Shown here: positions 1 through 11,192 of the stretch, in pieces | How positions within the stretch are numbered: the stretch's first letter is position 1 | Layout: each line of letters begins with the position of its first letter | Assembly: GCA_030710515.1 (NCBI GenBank) | Contig: JALBCR010002239.1 | Location: forward strand, 382,501 to 446,500 | From: Abscondita cerata | Taxonomy: Eukaryota; Arthropoda; Insecta; Coleoptera; Lampyridae | Direction of reading: 5' to 3' | Length of the DNA stretch: 64,000 nucleotides | Translations under genes and position numbers: made by a program | The notes under the pieces: generated by a model | Databases searched by the model: none | Told to the model about the DNA's origin: nothing | What the model saw: the letters and a program-made list of their open reading frames with translations, nothing else

Positions 1-1335
1 AACTCTTGCACCAAACCATATTGAAGTCTCAAAGGAGAAGCAAATATGACTACGTAGTGGTAAAAGGGGCAGTGTTTTTACATTAACAAAACTATCTGTC
101 GTTGTTCCTATTTTTTTAATCCTTACGCTTTTGTGTATTCTTCATTCAGAAATCTAAGAATAATTAAAAAGGTTTTGGCTTTAGAATACGATGTTGTTCA
201 CGTATCGGCTGATGTATTTTACATTTACAAAATTTTGTTAAAAATTAGCTTTCTTAGACTTCATTAGTGTATCCAAAACGGCTTTAGCAAAGAATAAAGT
301 CAATATTTTGCAAACATAAATAGTTGCTTTAAGTAGAATTTTTTATCACATTTGATGGTTAAATATTGATTTAATTAGGTAATGTAGCATTAACATTTGC
401 AACGCGAAATGGAAGTACCTGTTTTTAATTGAACTTGGTTTTATAGAATAACGTTAAAAAGCATATACAAATGTGGGTCGTTGAAAACTGAAAGCGAAAA
501 CCCTATGGGAAATCCTCGTTCGTGGATGTACTTATCATCTGCCATCCCTCGGCTCCTTTTACATATACTGACAAGGGAAAAAGGTCAAGTAGTCAACATT
601 TTTAAAATGTACCCGTCATCTATCACGTCTCAAGAATCATTAAGCAATTAATATTCTATTAAATAAATTAACATATTGATAGAAAAAGAACTTTAATAGG
701 CAACATAAATACTGAAGTAGATAGAAAATAATTAGTAATCGGCGTAATTAAATAAAATGTAGAAATCAATTCAGAAGGACTTGAAAATAATTTATCATCA
801 GTCGGAAATATTTCTCAAAAATATAAGAACGCATTGAAAACATCGATACGGTTTATGTGAACTTATTCGTCATACTTTTGTTCTTTGAAAGTTGTTCAGA
901 AATAAAAAGTGCTTTGAAATTTTATTTTTGCATTCGTGACACGCTTTTATAGAAACCACAAATCACTTATATCTGCAATTTACTTCTTTACAAGAGATAT
1001 GAAAAGATTGTAAATAAAAGTTACTATATGAAAAGTATAACTTCTTTGTGTCTCGCGTTCATGTATTTCCGTTTTATATGTGACGTAGTTAAGTAGCAAA
1101 CAAAGAAAAGGCTTTTCTTTAATATCGTTGACGTTGTATTTGAAAGAAAGTCGCGTAGAACTTTTGCTTTATCGTATAATAATCTTTTATTTTTTAAGTG
1201 ACTGTTCACCATGTTTTCAAATTTGTTTAATTTACTTATGTTTAGTTTTAACAAACTCAGTTATATTTAATCTTAGAGTTAAATACAATGGTATCTAGCG
1301 TTAAACCTAGTGTTTGATTAAATTTAATCGAGCTT
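1..1335. other. AT-rich sequence without a recognised gene
   Basis: I see no coding signal, RNA gene or terminal repeat here on either strand. Open frames are short and have no recognisable domain. Confidence 0.6.
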
Positions 1336-1403
1336 GGTGGAACTGGGGTCTACCACCGACTCCCGTGACTTTTCTCACCGGTGAGTTCTGTCACCAAAAT
1401 GAC
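1336..1403 (+). repeat. Left arm of an imperfect inverted pair (partner near 7,085-7,140)
   Basis: This stretch contains CTGGGGTCTACCACCGACT followed by a TCACCGGTGAG block. The complement of 7,085-7,140 reads CTGGAGGTCTATCCCCGACT followed by TCACCGGGTGAG. By eye the two agree at roughly 70% over about 45 bp. They point inward around a 5.7-kb interval that holds the gypsy remnant. They may be worn ends of one element or two copies of one short repeat in opposite orientation. Confidence 0.4.
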
Positions 1404-1900
1404 GTGATTTCGGTGAGAAGTCGAAAACTCTACTAATGACTGAAGTGACTTTTTTATTTATACAGGGTGTCCCACCGGGAACGCCATCGATAGATTATAG
1501 AAAAACTGTACATGGGAAAAATTTGAAAATTTGGTAGTATACTAACATCGACGGGGGCAGTTCCGTTAAAATATTTTCAAAATGGTGACACTTTTGGTTA
1601 TACCGGAAGTAGGTGTCAAGTTGCTTATTTTAAATGGAACATCCTATATATTATTCTATTTTTAGATTTTGCACAAAATTGTAGACACATTTTGTGTATA
1701 ATGTCCTATACCTAAGTCTAACTGTTTTGGACCTTATTTTAAATTTTATGTCAAAATGACGTTTTCAGGCCTAAACAAAATTATAAAATTTTCCTATACT
1801 AATGCCTTTATTATTTAATTGGAATAGGTTTTCTTGTAGCAGGGGACCTATTTTAGTGAGGCTATGTCAATATTTTGATAATAAATTAATACAGGGGATC
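1404..1900. other. Non-coding, with a lone mariner-like end
   Basis: No gene seen. At about 1,463 the motif TACAGGGTGTCCCA resembles the end of a mariner-derived MITE, but I find no matching inverted end nearby. Confidence 0.4.
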
Positions 1901-2256
1901 AAAAAAAAAATAAAATTAAAATTAAAAAAAATTAAAAAATAATTTTTTAATTAAAATTTTTTTATTATTTTTTTTTTTATAAAAAAAAAAATTATTTTTT
2001 TTTAAAAATTTTTTTTTTTAAAAATAAATTTTTTTAAAAAAATTTAAATTAAAAATTTTTTTTTTAAAAAAATTATTTTTTTTTTTTTTTTTTATAAATT
2101 TTTTTTTATTTTTAAAAAAATTTTTAATAAAAAAAAAAATTTTAAAAAAAAAAAAAAAATTTTTTTTAAAAAAAAAAAAAATAAAAATTAAAATTAAATA
2201 ATTTTTATTTTTTAAATAAAAAAATTAAAAAAAAAAAAAAAAATTTTTTATAAAAA
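1901..2256. repeat. 356-bp pure A/T low-complexity tract
   Basis: From 1,901 to about 2,256 there is not a single G or C. The tract alternates runs of A and runs of T (4-19 long) with no fixed period. It could be a decayed poly-A/poly-T tail complex, or an assembly artefact in a hard-to-sequence stretch. Confidence 0.85.
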
Positions 2257-3415
2257 ACACTGTATCGATAAAGCCAAGTAATTACTTGTAAAGATTAAAT
2301 TCAAAACACGTGTTCAGCTACTAATAAAAAGTGGTTCATGTTAATATTTTAATTTATAAAAATGCAAGCATAATTTACGCATGATTTTTAATTTTAACAG
2401 TTTGACATATCCTTGACAGATGATTGTTTTTAACGCTCTGGAAGATTTAGCATCATATAAAAGAACAAAGCAGCAACAAAAAGAAAGCAATCAAACCAGA
2501 ATTAAAGACAACCGACAAAGCAACCATTGACAAAAAAAAAACAAAAAACAGGCTGCATAAAAAAAGACTTTTGACTTTTATTTAATTTAATTTTTTTGCC
2601 CTAGGTTTTTTGGACTAACCTTGTACAAAGTTGTCATATTCAAAAATTCATGTTGTTTAGTACTAAAAAAATTTTTTTTTTTTCGAAATATTTCCCTGAG
2701 TTTTTCTATAATCATTGAACTTTTTTTTGTTGGCAGCGAAATAGAAGGGTCAATATTTTTACCACGTATTCTGGTAAAAAAAAAAAAAAATAAAAATATT
2801 TTTAAAAATACAGGGGTTAAATTTGAAGAGGATGCCGGTTTAAATATTTACGAAACACGTAAATATTTCTAATTAAATTTAGTTATAAATTTTGGGTTTA
2901 ATTTGTTTAATATGAATTTTGTGTTATTGCTGCAAAATTTGAAAATCTGAAGTTTTATACATAAATAATGCACCCTTGTCGCACCTCGCTAGAACCACCG
3001 TCTTCGTGAAAATACTTTTGAAAATTTCATTGCAAATAATTTTTTATTTCTTTGAATGTTTACAATCAATGCAGTTAAAAATTAAGTAAAGCCATAAAAA
3101 AGGTTAATGACGCGTTTTATTTGTTTGTGTTGTTGTGTAAACAAAAAATTAAATGTCAATTATTCGACAGCTTTTTAATTTTGTTGATTGTTGATGTAAC
3201 ATAGTTTTAATAAGCTATTTAAATCTAATGGAGTTTTTCAAATAGAGAATTAGCAGATATTCATTTTGTATACAATTTTGCAATGGCAGAGCTGGGGAGG
3301 CGGTACACGAGTATCATAGACGGTTTCTAATCCTCGAATATTTTTTTGTCGAGTTTTTTTTAAACAAAAAAAGGGCTGCCCACCGGCCCTCCTCGTAAAC
3401 GGAAAATGTTTTTTT
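2257..3415. other. Non-coding stretch with a TATA-like motif
   Basis: No recognised gene. A TATAAAAG motif lies at about 2,456, followed by an A/C-rich stretch that could be a leader, but no credible reading frame follows. Homopolymer runs are common. Confidence 0.4.
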
Positions 3416-3539
3416 TTACAAAAACTCTACCTTTCCTACGTTTTTTTTCCCCTCCGCGGCAAAAAAAAAATGAGAATGACTTGGTTCCAAAAAAATTTTG
3501 CTAATTTTTTTTGTGAAATTAATAAAAAAAAAAATATCT

Positions 3540-4340
3540 AGTTGCCCCCCGGCTAAAAGGGTGCCGCACGGCTCCCCCCACCCGACCGGCTCACGATGCA
3601 GGGCTTTCGGCGGTTCCATTTCTCGTCCATAGTTCAACAACGACGGGGTAAAACCTGTGGGCTGATGACACGCAGAATTTATTGTGAAACTCACCTCATT
3701 TAAATGTGCATCCCAATCTTTTGATTTATGGCAATGTTTTGGGCGATCAAGGTACTAATTACCTTGTCCATACGCTCAACAGTGTTACTCTGGGGGGTGT
3801 AGGGAGCTGTCAGGCGTTGTTGAATTCCCAGCTCTCTCAGGCCTTCTTGAAAACTTCTACTGGTGTACTGGGGACGCTTATCTGATAACAGGACTTTCGG
3901 ACATCCAAATCGGTATACGATTGGTTCCCTCAGGGCGGTCAAAATTCTGGAAGTGGTGGCTTTCTTTAACGGGCATATTTCTGTCGATTTCGTGAACTGG
4001 TCTTGAAATATCAACAGATATTTGTTCTGTTTGCTCGAGCGGGGTACGAGCCTATCAGGTCGGTACTCACGCTTTCCCACGGTGTGGTGCTGGTGTAAAA
4101 ATGCATTTTACCTGCAGGTGCCACGGTCTGTTGTTTAAATTGTTGACAGGTGTGACATCTCTTTACGTATCGCCGTACATCACGACTACTTCCTAGCCAA
4201 TAATAGTTCTGGAAGATGCGTGTTAACATTTTGGAATGACCAAAATGTCCGGCGGTTCTGGCATTGTGGCATTCTTCTAATACGGCATCTCGGCGGTCTT
4301 TTGGAACGCACTGCTTCCATGACTCGTGAAAGCCTTCGCT
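3540..4340 (-). pseudogene. Ty3/gypsy integrase remnant
   Basis: This is the integrase end of a gypsy-type polyprotein read on the minus strand. An H2C2 zinc-binding region comes first (GHFGHSKM, then CHTCQQF near 4,150), followed by the rve core with a Q-F-T-K strand near 4,000, a VLLSDKRPQYTS segment near 3,890 (the usual D-x-G has become D-K-R), and TPQSNTVERMDKV near 3,780 carrying the catalytic E. The downstream part (GFTPSLLNYGRE near 3,650) continues only after a one-base frame change near 3,715. Another frame change lies near 4,020-4,080. The reading ends at about 3,540 in A/T-rich DNA and I find no convincing 3' LTR. In the intact family the enzyme inserts the cDNA into chromosomes; this copy is dead. 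Confidence 0.85.
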
Positions 4341-4455
4341 TATTTCCGGGCTATTGGCTGGGAAATTGCGGTATAATTGCGCACATAATACCTTTGTTTA
4401 ATGAGGTCGGTACCTGGTTTAACTTTGATCTCGTGTTTAATTCCAGTGGCTAAAC
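4341..4455 (-). pseudogene. Reverse transcriptase stub joined to the integrase region
   Basis: The minus strand reads ATGIKHEIKVKPGT...KQRYY, the conserved entry into gypsy reverse transcriptase. Instead of RT fingers and palm and RNase H, it runs within about 30 bp into sequence just upstream of the integrase zinc finger. The whole RT/RNase H block, usually well over 1 kb, is missing. This is a clean internal deletion with a join near 4,380-4,400, so the copy could never have moved on its own after the deletion. Confidence 0.75.
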
Positions 4456-4471
4456 TTGACATCTTATTAAA

Positions 4472-5231
4472 TTAATTTAATTCTTTCTCTAGAAAATCGT
4501 TAAAGACTTCTTGTTCATCGCTGGCGATTTCACGGATGCCTGCTAACTCTTGCGGCTGCTCTGATACAGAGAAACAGGGTGCTGGTATGAACGATGTGCG
4601 GCTATTTTGCAAGATCAATTTTCTTCGTGCAAAATCAATGACGACATTATGTCGTTCTAGGAAATCTATTCCTATAACACATTCAGCTGCTAGCTCAGGT
4701 AAGTAACGTACTTCCATGTCTAACACCATTTGTTGTATTTCTATTTTCAGGCGAAAGAGTCCTTGCGTTTCAAGGAGACTATTATCGGCAAGCAAGATTC
4801 TTTCTGGAGCGGCGGGACAGGTATCCTGGCCTATAGCCATAAGTTGTGTATAGATGCTCTGACCTGTGTAACTTTTTGTAAAACCTGTATCAATAAGAGC
4901 TTTATACTGCGTGTTATTAATCGTGATGCGGGCAAACATTCTGGGATCAGGGTTGGTTCTTACTTCCGGTTTTCTGGGTGGTCTGTAGAATGTGTTTACT
5001 ACATTTAACCAATTATTCCATTTGGAACTGTTAACGGGTTCAGGGGTATATTTGCTCCTCTTTTGAACGGTTTTTGTTGCGTGCAGCGGCGCTAAATCTG
5101 ACAGCGGCTCTCTCTGTAAATGGTCGGCTTGCAGGAGCAATCACGTGAATACACGCCTTTCTTACCACACCTGGAACAGAAAAGGTTAAATTTACCTTGA
5201 CAGTGGTTTCGTCGATGTCCTGGTTGGCCAC
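4472..5231 (-). pseudogene. Ty3/gypsy zinc knuckles and retropepsin-like protease
   Basis: Reading the minus strand downward from 5,231 there are two degenerate zinc knuckles. In the first (YWNCGQPGHRRNHC) the first Cys is Tyr; in the second (CSRCGKKGVYSRDC) the His is Val. They are followed by an aspartic protease: ALIDTGFTKS near 4,890 carries the active-site D-T-G and VIGIDFLERHNVVIDF near 4,650 is the typical C-terminal half. A one-base frame change near 5,130 separates knuckles from protease. The protease frame ends at 4,472 just before the RT stub. In the living family this releases Gag and Pol from the polyprotein. Confidence 0.85.
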
Positions 5232-5239
5232 AATTCCAA

Positions 5240-5940
5240 TACACTTGGTTGCAGTAATACTCTAGGGTTGGTCTAGTAATATCCGACTGTGCAACAGGGT
5301 TCGGTATTTTTCTGGCTGGGTGACCCGGATTTCTTTGCGGTGCAGGGGTCGAATGATTCTCTTATCTCACTGAAGTGTACTTTAGGCTTTGGACTACGAC
5401 TTTTCTCCACGGGCGGTTTTATTCGTTCGTACTCGGTTGCCATTCCAATGAGCTGGGTCACGCTATTGAAATCATTTCGGCGTATGTACAATTTGTACTC
5501 ATTACTCAGATTTTCGTACATTCTTTCCAGCTGTGTTACTCTGGACATTCCTTTTCGAAGTCTCATTATCGTCAATAATGCAGTAGCGTATGCTTCAGCT
5601 TTCTCATGTGGTCCTTGCACTCTAGACCTTATTTCTTCATCCAAGCGGTAGCTATAATGTGCTCCTAAAAAGTGTCGTTGGAACGTTTCTAAAAATTCTT
5701 CCCATGTTGTCCATTGGTATTTACTATTTCTATACCGCAACACCACATTGTCCTTTAATAATTCAGGCAAGGCACAAAGTAATTTATCGGCAGGGATCTC
5801 ATAGCATTTTCTCAGCTCTTCGATTCGTTCCAGAAATTAAGTGGGGTCAGTTTTGCCATCGAAGCGGACGTTCCACTTGCGTACCTGGTTACACACGGTC
5901 ATCGGTTCAAATGCCTGGGTGTGCATCGTAGTAGCGGCTT
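5240..5940 (-). pseudogene. Ty3/gypsy Gag capsid region
   Basis: The minus strand encodes a retrotransposon Gag domain: WTTWEEFLETFQRHF near 5,700, then helix-rich sequence with SRVQGPHEKAEAYATALL, ending in a basic, proline-rich tail before the zinc knuckles. An in-frame stop lies near 5,840 in the N-terminal part. Gag would form the intracellular particle that carries the RNA. Order and strand match the protease and integrase remnants downstream. Confidence 0.8.
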
Positions 5941-6015
5941 AACTTTGTGCGGTTGTCGGCAAAGATTAAAGAGGATACGGAATACGGTTGAACATTTTTG
6001 AGCCTTATGTCAGGT

Positions 6016-6033
6016 CTCTATGCTCGGGCGCCA
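6016..6033 (-). promoter_or_regulatory. Primer-binding site of the gypsy element
   Basis: The minus strand reads TGGCGCCCGAGCATAGAG immediately after a potential LTR end (...GTTTACA). TGGCGCCC is a common start of retroelement primer-binding sites. Its position just upstream of gag fits that role. Confidence 0.65.
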
Positions 6034-7080
6034 TGTAAACCCACCGGGGTCCTCAGCGGAGGAATCGGTAACAAGAAAACGGAAAACGGCTTCAAACAGG
6101 AAATGGAAAATACGGCTTCGGAAAGGAAAACGGCTTCAAACTGGAAATAAAGAACGGCTTCTAAGGGTTGGGAACACAGCCACATCCAACTGCGATTGAT
6201 TTAGGCTGCAGTCGATCCACCTTCAATGATTTGTCTCGCTGTAACAAACATGGTTAATCGGCTGAAATTTAACGGGTTATTATTCCTGAATTTAATTGTG
6301 CGTAGGTGTCAATTAAATCCTGGTGAGTTGAATTTCAATTCAACTAATATCTGGAGCTGTTGATAAGACTCTTTTATTTACAGGTACGGGTTATTAACCT
6401 ATAAAAGTTAATCGGGCAGTGTGCTTGAAGATACAATTCGGACATAATGTTATCTATCCACGGCAATGGTTCAGGACAAATATGGAGCTATGCCTCTAGG
6501 ACGACGCGTTCGAGGCTTTATGTAGATGAAAGCATTAGAAACGTTTCCAGCTTTATCTAACGCTCTACTGTATCTATTGTAAAATATTCTTTAGCAATTA
6601 ATATTACGGAAACAAGAATCACGAGGAACGATTGTACATTCGTTGCACACAGGGCAATTTACGGGTTCGAAGAAGCTATAACAAACTGGATGTAGGATAG
6701 GATTGGACGTGGAGCATTGACTCCATAAACAAATAATATTAGCAACAAAAATCTTTCAAATGGGGTAAGAAAGGCAAAATTACTTTTGTGGCCTTATAGT
6801 GCTATTTAAAGTTTCGAAAACATTTTGCCATAAGGTTTCGCCGTCTTTTTTTGTAAACGTTCTAGAAAATTTCCCCGAAATTAATTCCAGGGGATTTTGC
6901 ACTATCAGAATGGATTTAGTAATTTTCATTTTCATTTTTACTTTTAAAGCGACAGCTTGATTTTAAAACCAACTGACGTTTTCATGACACTGTTGCTAAG
7001 CAACGAGCACGAAGGTGCAATGTTGCCAGAATTAACATCTGACGCGGTGTCAATAGTTGCCTTTTCTAAAAATGAGTGAG
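6034..7080 (-). repeat. Candidate 5' LTR and flank of the gypsy element
   Basis: Starting at the primer-binding site the sequence is non-coding. On the minus strand it holds an AATAAA signal near 6,375 and short CGGCTTC-type repeats near 6,090-6,150. The outer end is not resolved because I cannot find a second copy to compare; about 7,080 is an upper limit. Confidence 0.4.
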
Positions 7081-7084
7081 AAAT

Positions 7085-7140
7085 TTCACGTGCCTATTCT
7101 CACCCGGTGACAAACCTCATCGAAGTCGGGGATAGACCTC
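7085..7140 (-). repeat. Right arm of the imperfect inverted pair
   Basis: Complementary, with mismatches, to the arm at 1,336-1,403. See that entry. Confidence 0.4.
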
Positions 7141-7690
7141 CAGATTAGTTATTTTAGCGCAGTAGTACAATCTCCGCTTAATACCTCAGTCAATAGAGCA
7201 AATAATAAGTAAATTTTGACAAAAATAATAGTAGGATATTGCCTGCGCAATGTAATTGCCAATAGTATAAAGTACCTTATATTTATGTTTTATACGAAAA
7301 ATGAATTGTCATTATATTGTTAATTAACATTTAAATGCAAAAACATGTTTTTTCTCAACTTTATTTTCCTGAGTGAAAAAGAATGAACCAATGTAATTTT
7401 GTTGTAAAAAGAAAAGTTATAGAAGATAAAAATACGAACAAAATGAGCACTAATTCGACTCGATCATGTAATAACTTTCCGAAACAAATTGGAAAATGTG
7501 AAATATTTGGCTTTTTGTTTTAAAATTCGTAGATCCGTAATTTTGAGATCTAGCATAAATCTATCAAGGAATAGAAATTAATGATACGTACGTAGTGTGT
7601 GCAAAGACACGCAAAAAATGCATGCAAAGATTACAATAATGACCGAGTGCGAGAATACGCCAGAGTAGTGGGGTACCCGGCTTATATTGA
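7141..7690. other. AT-rich sequence without a recognised gene
   Basis: No domain, RNA gene or terminal repeat seen. Confidence 0.5.
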
Positions 7691-7694
7691 TGCT

Positions 7695-8186
7695 CCATTA
7701 CCATATTTGTGTTTAACACATTCTTTAATGATGGTCATTTTTCAACCGAGTTTTAAAAAGCGAAAATTAAAGAATTATGTGAAAATTATCGTCCAATATC
7801 TATCACATCCAATTTGGCCAAAATATTTGAAAAACTCATAAAACATAGATTTTTAAAATTTTTGAATCCGATTCTATAATAAATAATAATCAATTTGTAT
7901 TTAGGGAGAGTATAGGTACAGTAGATGCCTTATCAAAACTTATACATATTATATACTCAGCCATAGACACATCTCGTCCTGTAGGTGCTGTATTCTTAGA
8001 TTTTCCTAAAGCATTTGACACAGTAAATCATACGCTATTACTCAAAAAATTAGAGAAATATGGGCGTTGCTTTAAATTTATTTAAGAATTTCTTAATTGG
8101 AAGAACTCAAGTAGTTGACGTAAATACAGTGATCCTTCACTCGTTCTACATGGAGTTCCACAGGTATTAGGTCCATTGTTATCCGC
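7695..8186 (+). pseudogene. Non-LTR retrotransposon reverse transcriptase fragment
   Basis: Fragmented frames give a recognisable RT finger and palm: YRPISITSNLAKIFEKLI near 7,790, then AVFLDFPKAFDTVNH near 7,990 with the first catalytic aspartate, and a degraded GVPQ..LGP block near 8,150. Stops and frame changes occur throughout. The reading stops at 8,186 exactly where a piggyBac element begins at TTAA, and I do not find its continuation on the other side. Clade is likely Jockey/CR1-like, but that is a guess from these motifs. Confidence 0.8.
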
Positions 8187-8190
8187 TTAA

Positions 8191-10446
8191 CGTACCAATT
8201 TTTTTTTAAAAGTAGGTTATAATTGCACCATTATTTTTATCTTGGTTTAGCAATCTACATAGAATGCCTTCTTTGTTTGTTTCTTTGAAAAATAAGAAAA
8301 ACTTCATTACGAAGAAATGAAATTATTTATTTCCTCTCTTACGCAAGCCCGAGTAAACTCGGGTTTACAAAAAAGTAATATAAAACTAAAAAGAAATAAA
8401 CAACACTACGAACAATCTTTTTAAAAGGCTTTTAAGACTAATTTGAAACATTGAAAGTGGTATGATGCATTCTAAAACAAGATGTAACACACAAGGGCAT
8501 ATCACAATCAGGGCAATAATATCTAGTTTTTCTGCAAATTTTTTGCCACGAGCGTCGCGAGTCTTGCTACAAATTCCACATTGACGTGTTGGATTTATTT
8601 TCTTTTCCGTTGGTGGAATACTTTCCGATAATGTCATCCTGTTAGGTGAACTGGTCTATTGGCTGTTGAATGACGACCTCGTCGTGCACAAAACTCAATT
8701 TTGTGATGTTTCTCCATAATGAGCTAGATGAGTTCAATTGTATACACTAATGCTGATTTTGTAGATCTACTTTTTCGATACAAAACATAAAAATTCCACA
8801 AGGCCAGGTCCAAGAAATGGAAAAATATTTTCTTACAATATTTTTTGCCCCGCTTTCTAGGAAAGGAGTAGTCTGCTAACTGCTGATCAACTCGATCAAC
8901 TCCACCCATAGTATCATTGTAATCAATTACAACCTTAGGATTCGTTTCTTGTTTTGCCTCTTTTTCCACTTCAACGCTAGCGTTGGTATGGAGGGTTGAG
9001 ATCATAGCAATTTCCTTTTTGTCTTTCCATTTCAGTATAGAAACCTTAGTTCTTTGATAAGCAGCGATTTCTCCTTTTTTCAATTTTATCTTTTTTAGCT
9101 CAGTTGGAACTTCTTTTCTAGACAATCTCAATGTCCCGTAGACATCAGTTCTCTTCAAAATTAGAAGGTCAGCCAGTTGAAGGGATTTATAGAAGTTGTC
9201 CCTAGTTACGCAGTACCTGTTGGAATTTATAGTAGGATGTTATAAAAAAAAAAAGATTGGTTGTTAGTTACGTGTTAGTTACATTATTATGTCAATAAAA
9301 AAAATCCTAATTCATGTCTATTTATGTGTTTAAGAAAGGTTTATGAGTTTGTTTAAGAAAACCTTACAGTACCCTTGGTCGAGTAATGACTTCAGCAACG
9401 TCATTACAACCTGCGATGACACTGGAAGATCCGAAGCCTTGCCGGTGTATATAAAAAAATTGTAAACATAGCCACTTTTTTATTCACAAAGTAGATACGT
9501 TTTGATGCCAAATCAAGCTTGCTTCAGTGGTATATACTGTATCCAGCCAAGTCTCCCTTTGTATAGAAGCAGACTTTCGTCGATGGATAAATGTTTTTCG
9601 GGCGTTACCGAATCGCGAAACATTCTGACCAATTTGTCATATACAGGTCAAATTTTATTGAGCTTTGGTTGTGGATGTAAATCTTCATTGAAGTTCTCAT
9701 TGTTTGAAAAATTGAGATTTTGATTTATTGTCTCAAATCTTTTACAGCTGAGGCACTGGGAAAAAATGGGGTACTTAGTAACGGATTTTTAGTCCAATAC
9801 TGTCGCATTTCCGGCTTTTTCACGATGCTCTTAAGCATAATAAGACCGAAAAATATCCACAATTCATCGGAAGTTACAGGCTGCCATTTAGGTCTCCTCT
9901 TTTGTTCTGCATAGCAATTAGTTTCAGTTATAATATGATAAATGAGATCATAATTAAAAACACTTCAAAAAATTGAAGTAAATTTCCTCAGGATCATTTC
10001 GAACATTTATAGCTGGCACAGATTTGAAAGGAAATGGTGGAGGAGCTGGAGTATTAGTCTGCAGTGTATACCATTGTCGAGCATTAGACATGTCCATCGA
10101 AATGTCTGAATTTGAGCCACTTGAGAAAGATTCTGCATTTGTATCAGAATCACTTTTTTCAATTACAGCTGCTTCAACATCTTCAACATCAGAATCAACC
10201 AAACTCATTTCTTCTTCGCTGTCCATTATTTACATTTCATTTGCAATGTAAATAAAATCATAAACTGACAATAAATGAGGTAAGTAAATCGTCTGCACTA
10301 TTGCGAAGAAAAATAAATATGTGCATGGGAACATGTGCAACGCCAGCAGTAGCCTGCAGATACGTATAGACGATTCTTAGAAATCCCCAACTAAAAATAA
10401 TCGATATCGAAGAAAAGTGGTGACTTCACGCTTCATATGGAACACG
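8191..10446 (-). mobile_element. piggyBac element flanked by TTAA
   Basis: TTAA occurs at 8,187-8,190 and 10,447-10,450, the target duplication expected of piggyBac. Inside each TTAA the element begins CGT (CGTACCA at the left; CGTGTTCC at the right on the complement), a short and worn terminal repeat. The interval of 2.26 kb is a usual length and holds one transposase gene on the minus strand. The ends are inferred mainly from TTAA placement relative to the gene. Confidence 0.6.
8438..10226 (-). pseudogene. piggyBac transposase (intron-containing, decayed)
   Basis: The enzyme would cut and paste the element at TTAA. The start at 10,226 opens with an acidic N-terminus (MDSEEEMSLVDSDVED). The central catalytic domain follows in pieces: FFGLIMLKSIVKKPE near 9,840, and YCVTRDNFYKSL near 9,200. 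PKVVIDYNDTMGGVDRVDQQ near 8,915 holds the conserved M-G-G-V-D segment. The C-terminal cysteine-rich domain is at 8,440-8,580 (CGICSKTR, CPDCDMPLC). An intron with GT-AG borders fits 9,217-9,372: spliced, it joins GG to GTACTGC and restores the family motif DQGYCVTRDN. Length (about 590 codons) is typical. Stops and frame changes near 8,550 and in 9,500-9,900 show it is inactive. Confidence 0.9.
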
Positions 10447-10450
10447 TTAA

Positions 10451-10548
10451 TTCGGTTCGGTTGCAGAAAGAACAGCAAATAGAAAGTTTCCCAAGTTAAC
10501 TCGGCGAAGCGGAAATTGAAACGCTGGACTTCAGTAGGATAGAGTTTA
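10451..10548. other. Short spacer between piggyBac and repeats
   Basis: Nothing recognised. Confidence 0.4.
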
Positions 10549-10775
10549 AGCTGTTAAAGAACCTCCTCCTTGACAAAGGAGGAGGTCCTTAGAACTCGGC
10601 AAATGGGTGAGCAGTTCTAAAGCTAAATTATAGGCGGAGGTTCTGTCACCGGCAGATGGGTAAGCGTTCCTCAAGGCAATTGTAGGCGGAGGTTCCTTCA
10701 ACCGGCAAATGGTTGACAGTTCTCTCAAAGCAATTGCTCGCAGAGGTTCTTCCGTACAAAGCGTTGCAGGAGGCA
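10549..10775. repeat. Tandem repeat, about 63-bp unit, about 3.5 copies
   Basis: Units share GGCGGAGGTTC, CCGGCAAATGG and CAGTTCT..AAGCAATTG with spacing near 63 bp. The first also contains the palindrome CCTCCTCCTTG..CAAAGGAGGAGG. The array is distinctly richer in G/C than its surroundings and lies upstream of the decayed PolB. Confidence 0.75.
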
Positions 10776-10779
10776 ATTG

Positions 10780-11180
10780 TATATGCATTATACGTGTTAT
10801 CCTTGGTGGTCTTAACAGTCGTAACGTATGCATCATACTGACCTGTATCATTTACCTGTACTGCATTCTATAGACATCGTATACATTTTAAACCAAACCA
10901 TAATAATCATTAAAAGAATTCTGATGCCAAAATTTATTACTGTCTGGAAGTTGTTTTTATTAACGTATTCATTTCATTGACCTGTGTTTTGTATATGCAT
11001 TGAAGTACGTGTTATCCTTGGTATAAATTAGAAAACCAGACAAAATAATCGTTAAAAGAATTCTGATAAGTCCACAATTAATTACTGTCTGAAAGTATTC
11101 ATTCTATTGAACCTGTGTTGTTTGTTATATACATCGTTGTAAGAATTTTGACCCTTAATTACAGTCTCAAGGTTGTCGTT
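10780..11180. repeat. Degenerate direct repeats, about 140-bp period
   Basis: ACGTGTTATCCTTGGT occurs at about 10,791 and 11,009. TTAAAAGAATTCTGAT occurs at about 10,911 and 11,052, with a worn third unit (GTAAGAATTTTGACCC) near 11,130. They precede the TATA box of the decayed PolB and may be part of an old terminal or regulatory region. Confidence 0.65.
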
Positions 11181-11184
11181 GTAC

Positions 11185-11192
11185 TATATAAG
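11185..11192 (+). promoter_or_regulatory. TATA box of the older PolB gene
   Basis: TATATAAG lies 76 bp upstream of the ATG at 11,268, in a context (GTACTATATAAGAGGG) typical of an RNA polymerase II core promoter. Confidence 0.6.

Noticed and set aside
2617..2634. CTTGTACAAAGTTG resembling a recombination-cloning att core
   Set aside because: Short chance match in AT-rich DNA; no flanking vector sequence.
2621..2872. 83-codon open frame
   Set aside because: Phe/Lys/Ile-rich translation of homopolymer runs, no domain.
10546..10851. 101-codon minus-strand frame
   Set aside because: It lies across the 63-bp tandem repeat and reflects its periodicity.
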